Counted from the first letter of the stretch, positions 16,559 through 25,618 are shown. The stretch: DNA of 56,387 nt from Bacteroidaceae bacterium (GCA_017466325.1 JAFTUK010000038.1:1-56387), one strand, 5' to 3'. The notes: a model not told the origin generated them from the sequence alone. A program made the numbers and translations.

Positions 16559-18337
16559 CTACTTCAAGGACATGAGGTGAGAATCAAGTGTCTTAGCCCC
16601 TTGTGTTCCAAACAATTTTTGATTGACTGACGATTTAAGATTGGTGATTCGTTGCGAACTAAGTCCTAAGAGCAGTGATATTTCCGATGGAATGAATCGA
16701 AAACGAATCAAGATACTTATGATAATTTCTGTATGAGATAGTCCTTTGGAGGCATCTGTAATATTAGCATAGAATTTTGGGAATGCATTTTGAGCTGTGA
16801 CAAGAAGACAATTTAATTCATTAGGTGTTGCTTTTTGAGCATGCGAAGAAAGAGAATGCAGACGCTTTGCAATATCGCATGCGAATATTGCACGTTCGTC
16901 ACTCCATTGCTCAACACTCTGCTCATTGTCTTGATACATGGCAAGTGCCGTTTGGAGTTTCTGTATTTCGCTCTCCTTCTCCCTTTGAAATCTTTCGGAG
17001 TCTGTTTTGACTAATAGCAATTCTTCTGCAGATTTCTCTATCTCATGCAACAACGATTGATACCCTTTGTTGGTTTCAATCTGCTTTTGTCGTTCTTTTT
17101 TTAGTCGCTTCTGGTAAATTAACCACGCAACAATGACAATAGTAGTGGCGAAAACCACCAACAAAATTATTATTACACGAAGACGTGATGCCTTCTGCTC
17201 TGCTTTCAGGGCCTGCTCTTGAATCTTTGTATAGTTGTAAAGTGATTGATACCTCAAAAGATACTCAGATGATTTAGCCCGAGTGCTGGAATCATTCCAT
17301 TGACAATATAAATTAGCATATTTAATAACAGAATCAGGCTGATGTTTGAGCGAATAGGCCTTGGTCAGTCCTTGATAGGAGACCTCTTTCAGTCCGTGGC
17401 GCTGAGAAGTATAAAGTGGACGCAGCTCTATCAAATGTGACAACTTATTGAACATCTGTATAGCTGAGTCTGGCTTTTGAGCAATGTTGTAATACTTGCC
17501 CTTAAGATAAAAGTGAGCCATGTCATAATTCAAGGTATCTAGAGATTCTGTTAGAATCCCTGTCTTATATTCGTATTCACGCAATAGAATTTCCGCGCAT
17601 TTAATGTCTTTACGTTCAAGATAGTAATCAGTTTTAATTGGATATATCAAATCAGGATCCTCTTGAATTCCATTCTTTTCTGTAAATTGCGCTATACTAT
17701 CCAAAATCATGATTGCCTCTGATTGATTTCTAGAATCAAATAAACAACATGCCTGTAACCACATTAAACGAAGTGCCGATATTGTATCTCCAATCTGCCA
17801 TGCCAATCGTTCTGCATTAGAATCTGCTATTCTTTCGTTCTCAAACGCAGCGACACGCTGATACAATCCTCCCATCTGGCTATAAACACGCATCAGTGTA
17901 TGTAGGTCGCAGTCCTCGTCGTTTTCGTCAACGGCATCTACTGCCAGGTTCAGGTATTTCAGTGCCGAAAGCGCATCTTCCAAATCGCGATAAGCACAGC
18001 CCAATATGTAGTATGCAAGCATCTTTTGGTTGGCATTGCCGTGACGTTCGTACCAGTCAACGACTTCAAGCATAACGGAGTCTGTGGTGAAGTTCACATA
18101 AGCTTTGTTCATGGCCTTGCCCCTGAGAAGTTCGGCATGCATGCGCTCAGACTTGCTCATGGCGTTGAAATCCATACTCTCCAGCATGGTGAGAATGGTG
18201 TCTGGATTTTCATCCGACAGCGTGTCCATCATAAACAGTTGCTGCTCTGTGTGTCCGGAACGATGGCATGAAGTAGTGCTAATTAGCGCAGTAATTATTA
18301 TGTATATCAGCAAAAAAGCAGAAGTCTTGTTCTTCAT
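16559..18337 (-). CDS. TPR lipoprotein/membrane protein with C-terminal HTH-like domain
   Basis: A 592-residue protein from the ATG at 18337. An in-frame start at 18361 adds eight residues before the signal peptide and is less likely. The N-terminus is a signal sequence ending in ISTTSC, a possible lipobox. Tetratricopeptide-like helices fill about 40-370, a transmembrane helix lies near 390-415, a coiled coil near 415-490, and the last 80 residues contain SEISLLLGLSSQRITNLKSS, a LuxR-like helix-turn-helix. This layout recurs in Bacteroidota as a one-component regulator that senses outside the membrane and acts inside. A lipid anchor together with a later helix would be unusual, so the cysteine may not be lipidated. 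Target genes are unknown; the barrel gene next door is a candidate. Confidence 0.8.
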   Translation of the reverse strand: MKNKTSAFLLIYIIITALISTTSCHRSGHTEQQLFMMDTLSDENPDTILTMLESMDFNAMSKSERMHAELLRGKAMNKAYVNFTTDSVMLEVVDWYERHGNANQKMLAYYILGCAYRDLEDALSALKYLNLAVDAVDENDEDCDLHTLMRVYSQMGGLYQRVAAFENERIADSNAERLAWQIGDTISALRLMWLQACCLFDSRNQSEAIMILDSIAQFTEKNGIQEDPDLIYPIKTDYYLERKDIKCAEILLREYEYKTGILTESLDTLNYDMAHFYLKGKYYNIAQKPDSAIQMFNKLSHLIELRPLYTSQRHGLKEVSYQGLTKAYSLKHQPDSVIKYANLYCQWNDSSTRAKSSEYLLRYQSLYNYTKIQEQALKAEQKASRLRVIIILLVVFATTIVIVAWLIYQKRLKKERQKQIETNKGYQSLLHEIEKSAEELLLVKTDSERFQREKESEIQKLQTALAMYQDNEQSVEQWSDERAIFACDIAKRLHSLSSHAQKATPNELNCLLVTAQNAFPKFYANITDASKGLSHTEIIISILIRFRFIPSEISLLLGLSSQRITNLKSSVNQKLFGTQGAKTLDSHLMSLK

Positions 18338-18460
18338 AGGGGCGTATAATGGAAATGACATGCAAATATAGGATTTTTACCTGAATTCTGCAAATGCAAA
18401 AGCACCGTGCTAACATGATATAGTCAGAGTGGGGTTTTGTAACTTCAATCGCTTTGACTG

Positions 18461-18552
18461 AATAAGGACTCCTTATTTGAGATGCAATTACTGTGTTGTT
18501 GATGCGATAATCTGCGTAAGTTGCATATTTTGGATATAGTTACGCAGATTAT
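18461..18552. repeat. Intergenic hairpins ahead of the TPR gene
   Basis: AATAAGGA-C-TCCTTATT (18461-18477) is a perfect short palindrome. A larger stem follows: ATAATCTGCGTAA (18507-18519) pairs exactly with 18540-18552 around a 20-nt loop. A third motif, TAACTTGCGTAAGT near 18560, recurs at about 13247. The rest of the 386-bp gap 18338-18723 shows no gene. Confidence 0.6.
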
Positions 18553-18651
18553 TGCGCAATAACTTGCGTAAGTATGGTAAAAAAAGTATAGTTACGCAGA
18601 AAATACATAGGCATTTGTCATCAACTTTCAACGGAGGACAAACATTCAGGC

Positions 18652-18692
18652 TTTACAAAAAGAGAAAACGTACGGCATTGTGCCGTACGTTT
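18652..18692 (-). terminator. Terminator after rplS
   Basis: Stem AAACGTACGGCA / TGCCGTACGTTT (18666-18677, 18681-18692) with a 3-nt loop, followed on the minus strand by TTCTCTTTTT. It lies 32 bp beyond the rplS stop. A T-run also follows on the plus strand. Confidence 0.9.
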
Positions 18693-18723
18693 CCTTTTTT
18701 TCTTGCTTGTGTAAAAAGGGGGA

Positions 18724-19089
18724 TTAAGCCTCCTTGCTGGCAACGCGCTTCTCGGCGATGCGAGCCTTCTTACCGGTGAGGTTGCGCAGGTAGTACAACT
18801 TGGCGCGACGAACCTTACCAATCTTGTTGACAACGATGCTGTCGATGTTGGGAGACTCGATGGGGAAGATACGCTCCACACCAACGGTGCCTGACATCTT
18901 GCGAACGGTGAAGCGCTTCTTGTCACCGTGACCGGCGATCTTGATAACTACACCGCGGTACAGCTGGATACGCTCCTTGTTGCCCTCGACAATCTTGTAA
19001 GCTACGGTTACGGTGTCACCAGCCTTGAATGAGGGGTGCTGCTTGCCGGTAGCAAATGCTTCTTCTGCAATCTTAATTAAATCTGCCAT
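18724..19089 (-). CDS. rplS: Ribosomal protein bL19
   Basis: A 121-residue protein of normal L19 length with the conserved segments [40 protein letters not shown] and [18 protein letters not shown]. It sits at the 30S-50S interface of the ribosome. It is transcribed alone here: a strong terminator lies downstream, and a TATCTTTG -7-like element lies about 95 bp upstream at 19184-19191. Confidence 0.98.
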   Translation of the reverse strand: MADLIKIAEEAFATGKQHPSFKAGDTVTVAYKIVEGNKERIQLYRGVVIKIAGHGDKKRFTVRKMSGTVGVERIFPIESPNIDSIVVNKIGKVRRAKLYYLRNLTGKKARIAEKRVASKEA

Positions 19090-19183
19090 TTCTCTTATGA
19101 CTTTTTAATAGGTTGTATTGTCATCACTCATAGGCATAACGGGTCACACTTCTCCCCACCAGCGACCTATGGTAAAGCGGGTG

Positions 19184-19191
19184 CAAAGATA
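19184..19191 (-). promoter_or_regulatory. Bacteroidota -7 element, rplS
   Basis: On the minus strand it reads TATCTTTG followed by CACCC. No TTG lies at exactly 19-20 nt upstream (the nearest is at 22). The 5' leader would be about 85 nt. Confidence 0.45.
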
Positions 19192-19283
19192 CGGCTTTTT
19201 GTTGAAACAGCCTCAAATATAAGAGGAAAAATGCCGTAAAGTGGTGATTTGTGTGTGGAAAGTCCGCTTTACGAGGCGCTTTT

Positions 19284-19988
19284 TCACTCGAAATAGAGGG
19301 AAAGGACTATCATGTTGGCCGAACTGCTTTCTATGCTGTTGGTGAATTTCATCATGGATTTGTCCAGCAGGTCGTCGCGGTTCTTGCTGATGATGTCCGC
19401 CAGGCCGAAGCAGAATTTCAGTTCCGGTATGAGTTTGAAGTAGGGCAGATAGATGTCGCATCCCATGCCCACCTCCAGATAGCAGTCGAAGGTTTTTGCC
19501 TTGAAGGCCTCCTGGTCGTGGTTGTTCAGGCAGAAGGTCGGTGCAAGGCCCAGGGTGAAGTAGGGGCGGAAGTTGTTGTAGCGCGGTGCGGCAAACTTCA
19601 CGGAAAGCGGCACGGAGATATAGTTGGTGCGCATGTTCTGCGAGGTGTCGCGTGCCGACACGTTGTCGCGCATCTTTATGAACTTCTGCCCGAAGTGCAT
19701 GGTGGGGGTGAGGCGCAGTTCCATGTATTTGTTCAGGCGCAACGCACCCAGCACACCCACGCTGAATCCCGGTTCGTACTTGCTGACGTCGGCAAACCAT
19801 TGCTCGCCCGTGGCGGGGTCGATGTGGCCGTTGTTCTTCATTTCCATGTCCATGAAGTTCATGCCGAAGAAGAAGCCCCAGTGCAGACGGCGGTTGTCTA
19901 TGAAGGGCTTGTTCATGATCGTCTCCTTCTGTGCGAAGGTGCACAGGCATGCGGACAGGAGAAGCAATATGGCGATGGTACGTTTCAT
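19284..19988 (-). CDS. porT: PorT-like outer-membrane beta-barrel (T9SS)
   Basis: A 234-residue protein from the ATG at 19988, with a signal peptide ending TFAQ. The frame is open up to 20072, but the signal peptide sets this start. The body is an eight-strand-type barrel. RRLHWGFFFGMNFMDM near residue 34, the middle block NYISVPLSVKFAAP and the closing SLYFE fit the PorT/SprT family, a component of the type IX secretion system. The two secreted proteins at 51-56 kb end in T9SS-like tails, which agrees with such a system. A generic porin-like barrel is the alternative. Confidence 0.65.
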   Translation of the reverse strand: MKRTIAILLLLSACLCTFAQKETIMNKPFIDNRRLHWGFFFGMNFMDMEMKNNGHIDPATGEQWFADVSKYEPGFSVGVLGALRLNKYMELRLTPTMHFGQKFIKMRDNVSARDTSQNMRTNYISVPLSVKFAAPRYNNFRPYFTLGLAPTFCLNNHDQEAFKAKTFDCYLEVGMGCDIYLPYFKLIPELKFCFGLADIISKNRDDLLDKSMMKFTNSIESSSANMIVLSLYFE

Positions 19989-20095
19989 ATACATAATAAC
20001 ATGGGCAGGTGCCGTTTTATTGTACAAATCATCGTTTTTAATGATAAAGACCAACATTTTTATTGCTAACATCGGTTCATATCATCAAAAATGAT

Positions 20096-20103
20096 TATCT
20101 TTG
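20096..20103 (+). promoter_or_regulatory. Bacteroidota -7 element, ferredoxin
   Basis: TATCTTTG lies 65 bp before the ferredoxin ATG. The -33 position is not a clear TTG. Confidence 0.5.
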
Positions 20104-20167
20104 CATTGCAATCGAGTTCGGATTCGACAACAGACAATAGTATATACTAATTTAAACGACAACAGTT

Positions 20168-20332
20168 ATGGCTTACGTAATTAATGACGATTGTGTTGCT
20201 TGCGGCACATGTATTGATGAGTGTCCCGTTGGTGCAATTTCTGAGGGCGAGAAGTATTCTATCAATCCCGACGAGTGCACAGAGTGCGGTACTTGCGCTG
20301 ATGCATGTCCTTCTGGAGCAATCACTCTCTAA
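20168..20332 (+). CDS. 2[4Fe-4S] ferredoxin
   Basis: A 54-residue clostridial-type ferredoxin starting MAYVINDDC. It has two CxxCxxCxxxCP clusters: C9, C12, C15, C19 and C37, C40, C43, C47. The length and symmetry are those of small electron carriers serving pyruvate:ferredoxin oxidoreductase and related enzymes in anaerobes. It is transcribed alone, with its own terminator. It supports an anaerobic lifestyle. Confidence 0.97.
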   Translation: MAYVINDDCVACGTCIDECPVGAISEGEKYSINPDECTECGTCADACPSGAITL

Positions 20333-20344
20333 GAAAGATTAGTG

Positions 20345-20402
20345 CCTCCCTGATGGGAGGAATAAAATCCCTTGCCGTAAGAAGCAAGGGATTTTTGTTT
20401 TC
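20345..20402 (+). terminator. Terminator after ferredoxin
   Basis: AAATCCCTTGC (20365-20375) pairs with GCAAGGGATTT (20384-20394), then TTGTTTT. A small CCTCCCTGATGGGAGG hairpin precedes it. Confidence 0.9.
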
Positions 20403-20463
20403 CTGTATGTGGGAGGTAAGGTAGGAACGCGTGGTTGCCTACCTTATTTATATATATACGGTA

Positions 20464-21660
20464 TTACTTCAGCAGAGCCAAGGCATCCTTGATGCGCTTG
20501 AGTGCCTCGATGATGTTCTCGTCGCTGGTGGCGTATGACATGCGGAAGCACTCGGGAGAACCGAAGGAAGCACCGCCCACGGTGGCAACGTGACCCACCT
20601 CCAGAAGGTACATGGCCAGGTCGTCGCTGTCGTTTATTGTCTGCTCGCCATACTTCTTGCCATAGAAACTGCTGCACTTGGGGAACAGGTAGAAGGCACC
20701 CTGGGGATTGTTGACCTCCAGGCCGGGTATCTCCTTGGCAAGTTTCACTATCAGGTCGCGACGGCGCTCGAATGCCACGCGCATATCCTCCACGCACTGC
20801 TGGTCACCGGCAAAGGCGGCAACGGCAGCCTTCTGGCTGATGGAGCAGGGACCGCTGGTGTACTGGCCCTGGAGTTTGTTGCAACCCTTCACTATCCATT
20901 CGGGAGCGGCGATGAAGCCTATGCGCCAACCGGTCATGGCGTATGCCTTGGAAACGCCGTTTACGATTACCACACGGTCCTTGATCTCGGGGAACTGCGC
21001 TATGGAGGCATGTTCGCCCACGTAGTTGATGTGCTCGTAGATTTCATCGGCAATGACGATGACGCGCTCGTGGCGCAGCAGCACCTCCTTCAGGCCCTCC
21101 AGTTCCTCGCGGCTATACACTGAGCCGGTGGGGTTGCTGGGAGAGCAGAGTATCAGGGCGCGAGTCTTCTCGGTGATGGCAGCCTCCAGTTGTTCGGGTG
21201 TTATCTTGAAGTCCTGTTCTATGCTTGAGGGGATGAACACGGGTGTGGCATCGGCCAGAAGCACCATGTCGGGGTAACTTACCCAGTAGGGGGCGGGGAT
21301 GATGACCTCGTCGCCTGCACCTGCCAGGGCCATTATCACGTTGCACACGCTCTGCTTGGCACCGTTTGAGCACAGTATCTGGCTGGGTTTGTATTCCAGG
21401 CCGTTCTCCCTTTGCAACTTCTCGACTATGGCCGCCTTCAGGTCGGGATAGCCGGGCACGGGACTATAGCGGCTCCAGTTCTCCTCTATGGCCTTTATGC
21501 CGGCAGCCTTGATGTGGTCGGGGGTGTTGAAGTCGGGCTCTCCCACACTCATGTTGATGATGTCTATGCCCTGAGCCTTCAGTTCACTGCTCTTCTGGCT
21601 CATGGCCAGTGTGGCACTCGTTGACAGACGTCCGAGTCTTTCGGAAAGAATGTTGTTCAT
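20464..21660 (-). CDS. PLP-dependent class I/II aminotransferase (aspartate aminotransferase type)
   Basis: A 398-residue fold-type I enzyme, normal length. The SNPTGSVYSREEL loop, the VIADEIYEHI aspartate region, the SKAYAMTGWRIGF block with the PLP-binding lysine, and a C-terminal RMSYATSDENI with the substrate-binding arginine are all present. It transfers amino groups between aspartate (or related amino acids) and 2-oxoglutarate. The gene stands alone, preceded by the 18-bp tandem repeats and element E1. Confidence 0.92.
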   Translation of the reverse strand: MNNILSERLGRLSTSATLAMSQKSSELKAQGIDIINMSVGEPDFNTPDHIKAAGIKAIEENWSRYSPVPGYPDLKAAIVEKLQRENGLEYKPSQILCSNGAKQSVCNVIMALAGAGDEVIIPAPYWVSYPDMVLLADATPVFIPSSIEQDFKITPEQLEAAITEKTRALILCSPSNPTGSVYSREELEGLKEVLLRHERVIVIADEIYEHINYVGEHASIAQFPEIKDRVVIVNGVSKAYAMTGWRIGFIAAPEWIVKGCNKLQGQYTSGPCSISQKAAVAAFAGDQQCVEDMRVAFERRRDLIVKLAKEIPGLEVNNPQGAFYLFPKCSSFYGKKYGEQTINDSDDLAMYLLEVGHVATVGGASFGSPECFRMSYATSDENIIEALKRIKDALALLK

Positions 21661-21689
21661 ATTTTGTAGTATTTTAAGGACCTCCTCAG

Positions 21690-21715
21690 TCCCCCCCCTA
21701 TAGGGGGAGGAGGTT
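21690..21715. repeat. Dispersed G-rich inverted repeat, copy 2
   Basis: CCCCCCCTATAGGGGGAGG is a variant of the element at 61-97. It lies just upstream of the aminotransferase start. Confidence 0.55.
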
Positions 21716-21768
21716 TACTGTTTAGGTTATCTGGGTATTCTAAGTATTATGGGTGCTCTGAGTTGTCT

Positions 21769-21911
21769 GAGTTTTCCGATTGCTCTGAGTTTTCCGATTA
21801 CTCTGAGTTTTCCGATTACTCAGAGTTTTCCGATTACTCTGAGTTCTCCGATTACTCTGAGTTTTCCGATTGCTCTGAGTTTTCCGATTACTCTGAGTTT
21901 TCCGTTTTCCG
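21769..21911. repeat. 18-bp tandem repeat, about 8 units
   Basis: Units GAGTTTTCCGATTACTCT (variants A/G, T/C) start every 18 bp from 21769 to 21895. The array lies in the 361-bp gap between ribBA and the aminotransferase and merges into E1. It reads as an (LSFPIT)n peptide in one frame, which I take as a by-product of the repeat. Confidence 0.9.
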
Positions 21912-22020
21912 TTTTAATCCGACTTTGTCGTCTTGAATCTGCTTCCGCTCTGCAATTCAAACAAGTTTGATTGCTCTCGCTTACTCGCAGATTTCCGTTT
22001 TCCGTTTTCCGTTTTCCGTT
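21895..22020. repeat. Dispersed structured element E1
   Basis: Its order is TTTTCCG repeats, GACTTTGTCG, TCTGCTTCCGCTC, a hairpin (GCAATTCAAAC at 21952-21962 with GTTTGATTGC at 21965-21974, one bulge), CTCTCGCTTACTCGCAG, then more TTTTCCG repeats. Copies E2 (47161-47262) and E3 (48930-49029) share the flanks but have different stem sequences. Confidence 0.8.
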
Positions 22021-22021
22021 C

Positions 22022-23227
22022 TCAAAGTTTGTGTCCCATGCGGAGTTTCTTTGTCTCCAGATAGCGGCGGTTGTATTCGTTGGGGGTGATTACCACGGGC
22101 ACGTTCTCCACTATGTCTAAGCCGTAACCCTCCAGGCCCACGCGCTTTACGGGGTTGTTGCTGATGAGGCGAATCTTGCCTATGCCCAGTTCGCGCAGGA
22201 TCTGTGCACCCACTCCGTAGTCGCGTTCGTCGGCCTTGAAACCGAGGTGCAGGTTGGCCTCCACGGTGTCGTCGCCCTGTTCCTGTAGTTTGTAGGCGGC
22301 AATCTTGTTCATCAGGCCTATGCCGCGTCCCTCCTGTTGCAGGTACACGACAACGCCCTTGCCCTCCTTGTCAATCATCTGCATGGCCTGGTGCAACTGC
22401 TCTCCGCAATCGCAGCGTCTGCTTGCAAAGATGTCGCCCGTCATGCAACTGGAGTGCATACGCACCAGTACGGGTTCCTCGGGTGTCCATTCGCCCTTGA
22501 AGATGGCGATGTGCTCCAGACCGTTGCTCTTCTGACGGAAGGGGATTATGCGGAAGTGGCCGTATTCCGTTGGCAGATCGGCCTCCACGCCCTTCTCCAC
22601 CAGGCTTTCCTGCTTCAGGCGGTATGCTATCAGGTCCTTGATAGTGATTATCTTCATGCCGTGCTCGCGTGCCACTTCCTTCAGTTGGGGCATGCGTGCC
22701 ATGGTGCCGTCCTCGTTCAGTATCTCGATGAGCGCGGCGGCTGGCTGGAGTCCGCAGAGGCGGGCCAGGTCGATGGCGGCCTCGGTGTGTCCTGCCCTCT
22801 TCAGCACGCCACGGTCTTGGGCATAGAGGGGGTTGATGTGTCCGGGACGGCCGAAATCCGTAGGTTTCCTGGTGGGGTCGGCCAGTGCGCGTATGGTGGC
22901 GGCACGGTCGTGTGTGCTCACACCGGTAGTGCAGCCGTCCAGCAAGTCCACGGTGACGGTGAACGGGGTGCCCAGCATGCTGGTGTTTGTCTGCACCTGG
23001 CGTTCCAGTTCCAGTTCCTCGGCGCGGCTCATGGTTATGGGGGCGCAGAGGACACCGCGTCCGTTCTTCAGCATGAAGTTCACCTTTTCCTCGGTAATCA
23101 GTTCTGCCGCGGTGATGAAGTCGCCTTCGTTCTCGCGGTCCTCGTCGTCTACGACAATCACGAATTTGCCTTCCTTGAAGTCTACCAAGGCATCTTCTAT
23201 GGTGCTAAGCATGATTTCCTTGTCCAT
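22022..23227 (-). CDS. ribBA: Bifunctional RibBA: DHBP synthase / GTP cyclohydrolase II
   Basis: A 401-residue fusion. Residues 1-205 form 3,4-dihydroxy-2-butanone-4-phosphate synthase ([11 protein letters not shown] acidic motif; [11 protein letters not shown]). Residues 206-401 form GTP cyclohydrolase II with the zinc site [18 protein letters not shown] and the QEGRGIGL block. Together they make both branch precursors of riboflavin. Its start overlaps the end of the LptF/G gene by 23 bp, so translation is likely coupled. No FMN riboswitch could fit, because the upstream sequence is coding. Confidence 0.97.
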   Translation of the reverse strand: MDKEIMLSTIEDALVDFKEGKFVIVVDDEDRENEGDFITAAELITEEKVNFMLKNGRGVLCAPITMSRAEELELERQVQTNTSMLGTPFTVTVDLLDGCTTGVSTHDRAATIRALADPTRKPTDFGRPGHINPLYAQDRGVLKRAGHTEAAIDLARLCGLQPAAALIEILNEDGTMARMPQLKEVAREHGMKIITIKDLIAYRLKQESLVEKGVEADLPTEYGHFRIIPFRQKSNGLEHIAIFKGEWTPEEPVLVRMHSSCMTGDIFASRRCDCGEQLHQAMQMIDKEGKGVVVYLQQEGRGIGLMNKIAAYKLQEQGDDTVEANLHLGFKADERDYGVGAQILRELGIGKIRLISNNPVKRVGLEGYGLDIVENVPVVITPNEYNRRYLETKKLRMGHKL

Positions 23228-25130
23228 TATCTGTTTGTTTGTTTATTCGTTCAATGATAAATTGTCCTAACTTCTGTATCTGGTTTATGTCCTGATACAA
23301 CCCGAGCCTGAACTTCCATATCCTGAGCCAAAGGAGTATGCCCACGGGCAGGCAGATGCCGGCTATCAGGTTCTTCCTCCGCGTGTTGAAGGGTCGTGTG
23401 TGCGCATCGGTGTAGAGGATGGGCATGTCGTTCAGTGCGCCTATTATGGCGTTGTCCTTGCTGTTGTGCAACTGTTCCACCAAGGCTTCCGTCCTGTCTT
23501 TCAGTTCCCTTACGGTGTGGTCCTCGTGGAAGCGGAAGAAGATGGCATAGTACGAGGGTATGTTGAGCAGTTTCTTGCGGTTGCTGTACTGTCGGCAATC
23601 CTCCGCCAGTGCCTCAATGTCCTTTGTCAGTTGCGGATAGTCAGGTTCGTGTATGATGATTTCCTTCCTGTTCAGTTTGCGCTTGGTTCGTATGCCCAGC
23701 AGGCGCTTGAAGAAGTTCTGGTATCCCTCTATGTTGAACACCACGCTGTCCTTGTTGGCACGGTTTATCAGGAACAGGCCTATGGGAGTCAGCACCATGG
23801 TGCTCAGCCAGATGCCGAACCATACCGCCCATTCTCCGCTCTTGGCCATCTTCTCTCCGCCGGCGTTCACGATATAGTAGAATATGAACACCAGCACGCT
23901 CACCACCACGGGCACGCCCAGGCCTCCCTTTCGGATGATGGCACCCAGAGGCGCTCCTATGAAGAAGAAGATGAGGCACGCCAAACTGTTGGTGAATTTC
24001 TTCCTGGCCTCCATGTGGTGGCGGCGCAGGGTCATGTTGGTGTTCTCCGTGGTCATGCCTCGGAACTCGAACTCCGCCTGTGTGCTTTGCGCGTTGCTCA
24101 GTGCACTCTTTATCACCGTCTTCCTTTGGTCGGGACTCAGGTGCAGGTAGGTGGAATCCAGCGGTTCCTGTTCCTGCGCCTTGGCCACCAGTGCGGCAGA
24201 ATCTATCACCTCCTTCGGGAAACTTCCCTTCAAGTATTGGTTTTTCGCTACCTTGCGGTAATGGCGTCCTATGCTGTCGCTCACCGAGTTGAGCGAGTCG
24301 ATGCCGCTCAGTATCTTGGTCAGTTCCTTGGTCTTGGCATCGCCGTTGAACAGGTTTGCGTCCATCATGTTGAAACTGGCGTCGAAGGGAATCATCGCCA
24401 CCTCCGTGTGGAATGTCTCGCGCATGTAGGGGATGTTGGCCTTCAGCATGTTTCCCGTTTGCGAATCCATGTTCCTGAACCTCTCGCCCTCGTACATCGT
24501 CAGCCTCAGGAACTTCTGGTCCTCGGTGCCCTGCAGGCGTGCCGAGTCGGCCAGCACAATCTCCATCTTGTCGTATCCCCCCTGGGTGCTGTATATCATC
24601 ACCCCGTGCAGCATGCCCGTCTTAGTGTCCTTCCTCTGCACGAAGATGCTGTATCCGGGTATGTCGCTATAGAATATGCCTTCGGGAATGTCCAGTTCGG
24701 GCGATTTCTGCCTCATGCTCCAAAGCAATGTGGCCAGTTGGCGTGTGGCCTTGGGCTGTATGCGGTCCTGGAAAACGAAACTTGCTCCGCACACCAGCAG
24801 TGCCACTATGAAAATGGGGAGCAGTATCCTCACCAGAGGCACGCCTGCCGCCTTCATGGAGAGGAGTTCCAGTTTCTCTCCCATGTTGCCGAAACTAATC
24901 AGCGATGCCAGCAATACGGCCAGGGGCAGGGACATGGGCACGAGGGTCAGGCTTGCATAGAAAAAGAACTCCAGCAGTACGTCCCAACTCAATCCCTTTC
25001 CCACCAGGTCATCTATGTATTGCCAGATGAACTGCATGATGAAGATGAACAGGCATATGAAGAAAGTGCCCGCAAACAGGAGCAGGTAGTTCTTCAGTAT
25101 GTACAGGTCCAACTTCTTTATTATTCTCAT
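23205..25130 (-). CDS. LptF/LptG family permease (YjgP/YjgQ)
   Basis: A 641-residue inner-membrane subunit of the lipopolysaccharide-export ABC transporter. The N-terminus ([20 protein letters not shown], then helices to about 120) and the [20 protein letters not shown] coupling region are typical. A jellyroll domain follows, then C-terminal helices near 385-460. It is much longer than the 350-residue proteobacterial proteins. The extra about 170 C-terminal residues, with one more helix near 605, look like the long form seen in Bacteroidota. It overlaps ribBA by 23 bp. A TATCTTTG element lies about 20 bp upstream, at 25151-25158. Confidence 0.92.
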   Translation of the reverse strand: MRIIKKLDLYILKNYLLLFAGTFFICLFIFIMQFIWQYIDDLVGKGLSWDVLLEFFFYASLTLVPMSLPLAVLLASLISFGNMGEKLELLSMKAAGVPLVRILLPIFIVALLVCGASFVFQDRIQPKATRQLATLLWSMRQKSPELDIPEGIFYSDIPGYSIFVQRKDTKTGMLHGVMIYSTQGGYDKMEIVLADSARLQGTEDQKFLRLTMYEGERFRNMDSQTGNMLKANIPYMRETFHTEVAMIPFDASFNMMDANLFNGDAKTKELTKILSGIDSLNSVSDSIGRHYRKVAKNQYLKGSFPKEVIDSAALVAKAQEQEPLDSTYLHLSPDQRKTVIKSALSNAQSTQAEFEFRGMTTENTNMTLRRHHMEARKKFTNSLACLIFFFIGAPLGAIIRKGGLGVPVVVSVLVFIFYYIVNAGGEKMAKSGEWAVWFGIWLSTMVLTPIGLFLINRANKDSVVFNIEGYQNFFKRLLGIRTKRKLNRKEIIIHEPDYPQLTKDIEALAEDCRQYSNRKKLLNIPSYYAIFFRFHEDHTVRELKDRTEALVEQLHNSKDNAIIGALNDMPILYTDAHTRPFNTRRKNLIAGICLPVGILLWLRIWKFRLGLYQDINQIQKLGQFIIERINKQTDNGQGNHA

Positions 25131-25150
25131 GCGCGCGTGATAAATCCGCG

Positions 25151-25158
25151 CAAAGATA
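25151..25158 (-). promoter_or_regulatory. Bacteroidota -7 element, LptF/G-ribBA unit
   Basis: On the minus strand it reads TATCTTTG, 20 bp before the ATG at 25130. The -33 region lacks TTG. Confidence 0.4.
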
Positions 25159-25230
25159 CAAAAAAGGCATTACAGTAGGGTGTGGCACGTGCTATTTTGT
25201 AAATTTGTGATAAAATAAAGCGCCAACTTC

Positions 25231-25261
25231 TTGGCAGTTTCAAATTATTGTCATACCTTTG
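25231..25261 (+). promoter_or_regulatory. Promoter of tRNA-Met
   Basis: TTG (25231-25233), 20 nt, then TACCTTTG (25254-25261) matches the Bacteroidota sigma-ABfr consensus. It lies 42 bp before the tRNA. Confidence 0.75.
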
Positions 25262-25303
25262 CACTCGCAAATCAGCAAGACCTCCGCACGTCGGAGTGGT
25301 AAT

Positions 25304-25377
25304 GGCGGGATAGCTCAGCTGGTTAGAGCGTCGGATTCATAATCCGAAGGTCATGGGTTCAAGTCCCATTCCCGCTA
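25304..25377 (+). tRNA. tRNA-Met (anticodon CAT)
   Basis: 74 nt with a full cloverleaf: acceptor GGCGGGA/TCCCGCT with a G-T first pair, D-arm, anticodon stem TCGGA/TCCGA around TTCATAA, and T-arm ATGGG-TTCAAGT-CCCAT. It lacks the three G-C pairs in the anticodon stem that mark initiators, so it is elongator Met; the lysidine-modified Ile form is possible. CCA is not encoded. Confidence 0.95.
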
Positions 25378-25382
25378 CAGGA

Positions 25383-25412
25383 AAAGGAAACTCGTTTCGG
25401 GTTCCCTTTTTT
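25383..25412 (+). terminator. Terminator after tRNA-Met
   Basis: AAAGGAAACTCG pairs with CGGGTTCCCTTT with one A-C mismatch and one G-T pair, followed by TTTT. Confidence 0.8.
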
Positions 25413-25531
25413 TCGTTATGCGCCCGGCGCGAGCATTCCTTGGAAGCCCTGAGGCTCCGTTGCTTCTTTCCTGAGCTTGGACAGAAGTCTTGTCGTGCAA
25501 TCGTGCCGCACGCCTACCGATGATAAAGTTT

Positions 25532-25592
25532 TGTTGCCGTATCAACACGGCTCTGTTGATACGGCAACAGGACAGTGTTGATACGGCAACAA
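25532..25592. repeat. Inverted repeat with two alternative right arms
   Basis: TGTTGCCGTATCAACA (25532-25547) is complementary to TGTTGATACGGCAACA, which occurs twice (25554-25569 and 25577-25592). The spacer CAACAGGACAGTGTTG recurs at 36475-36490. The rest of the gap 25413-25618 shows no gene. It lies just past the stop of the DUF4252 gene. Confidence 0.75.
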
Positions 25593-25618
25593 AATATCAC
25601 CGCCATTAAATGCCTTCC

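Noticed and set aside
21749-21970. 73-codon plus-strand ORF with repeated LSFPIT
   Set aside because: It is the direct translation of the 18-bp tandem repeat and element E1; no start context or homology, and the period being a multiple of three explains the open frame.
22022-25130. FMN riboswitch for ribBA
   Set aside because: ribBA starts inside the LptF/G coding sequence; no RFN-type fold is possible there without a leader.
23400-25178. 592-codon plus-strand ORF
   Set aside because: It is fully antisense to the LptF/G gene, His/Gln/Val-rich as expected from complementing coding DNA, and has no domain.
25304-25377. Initiator tRNA reading of the CAT tRNA
   Set aside because: The anticodon stem lacks the three G-C pairs, and the first acceptor pair is G-T rather than an initiator mismatch.
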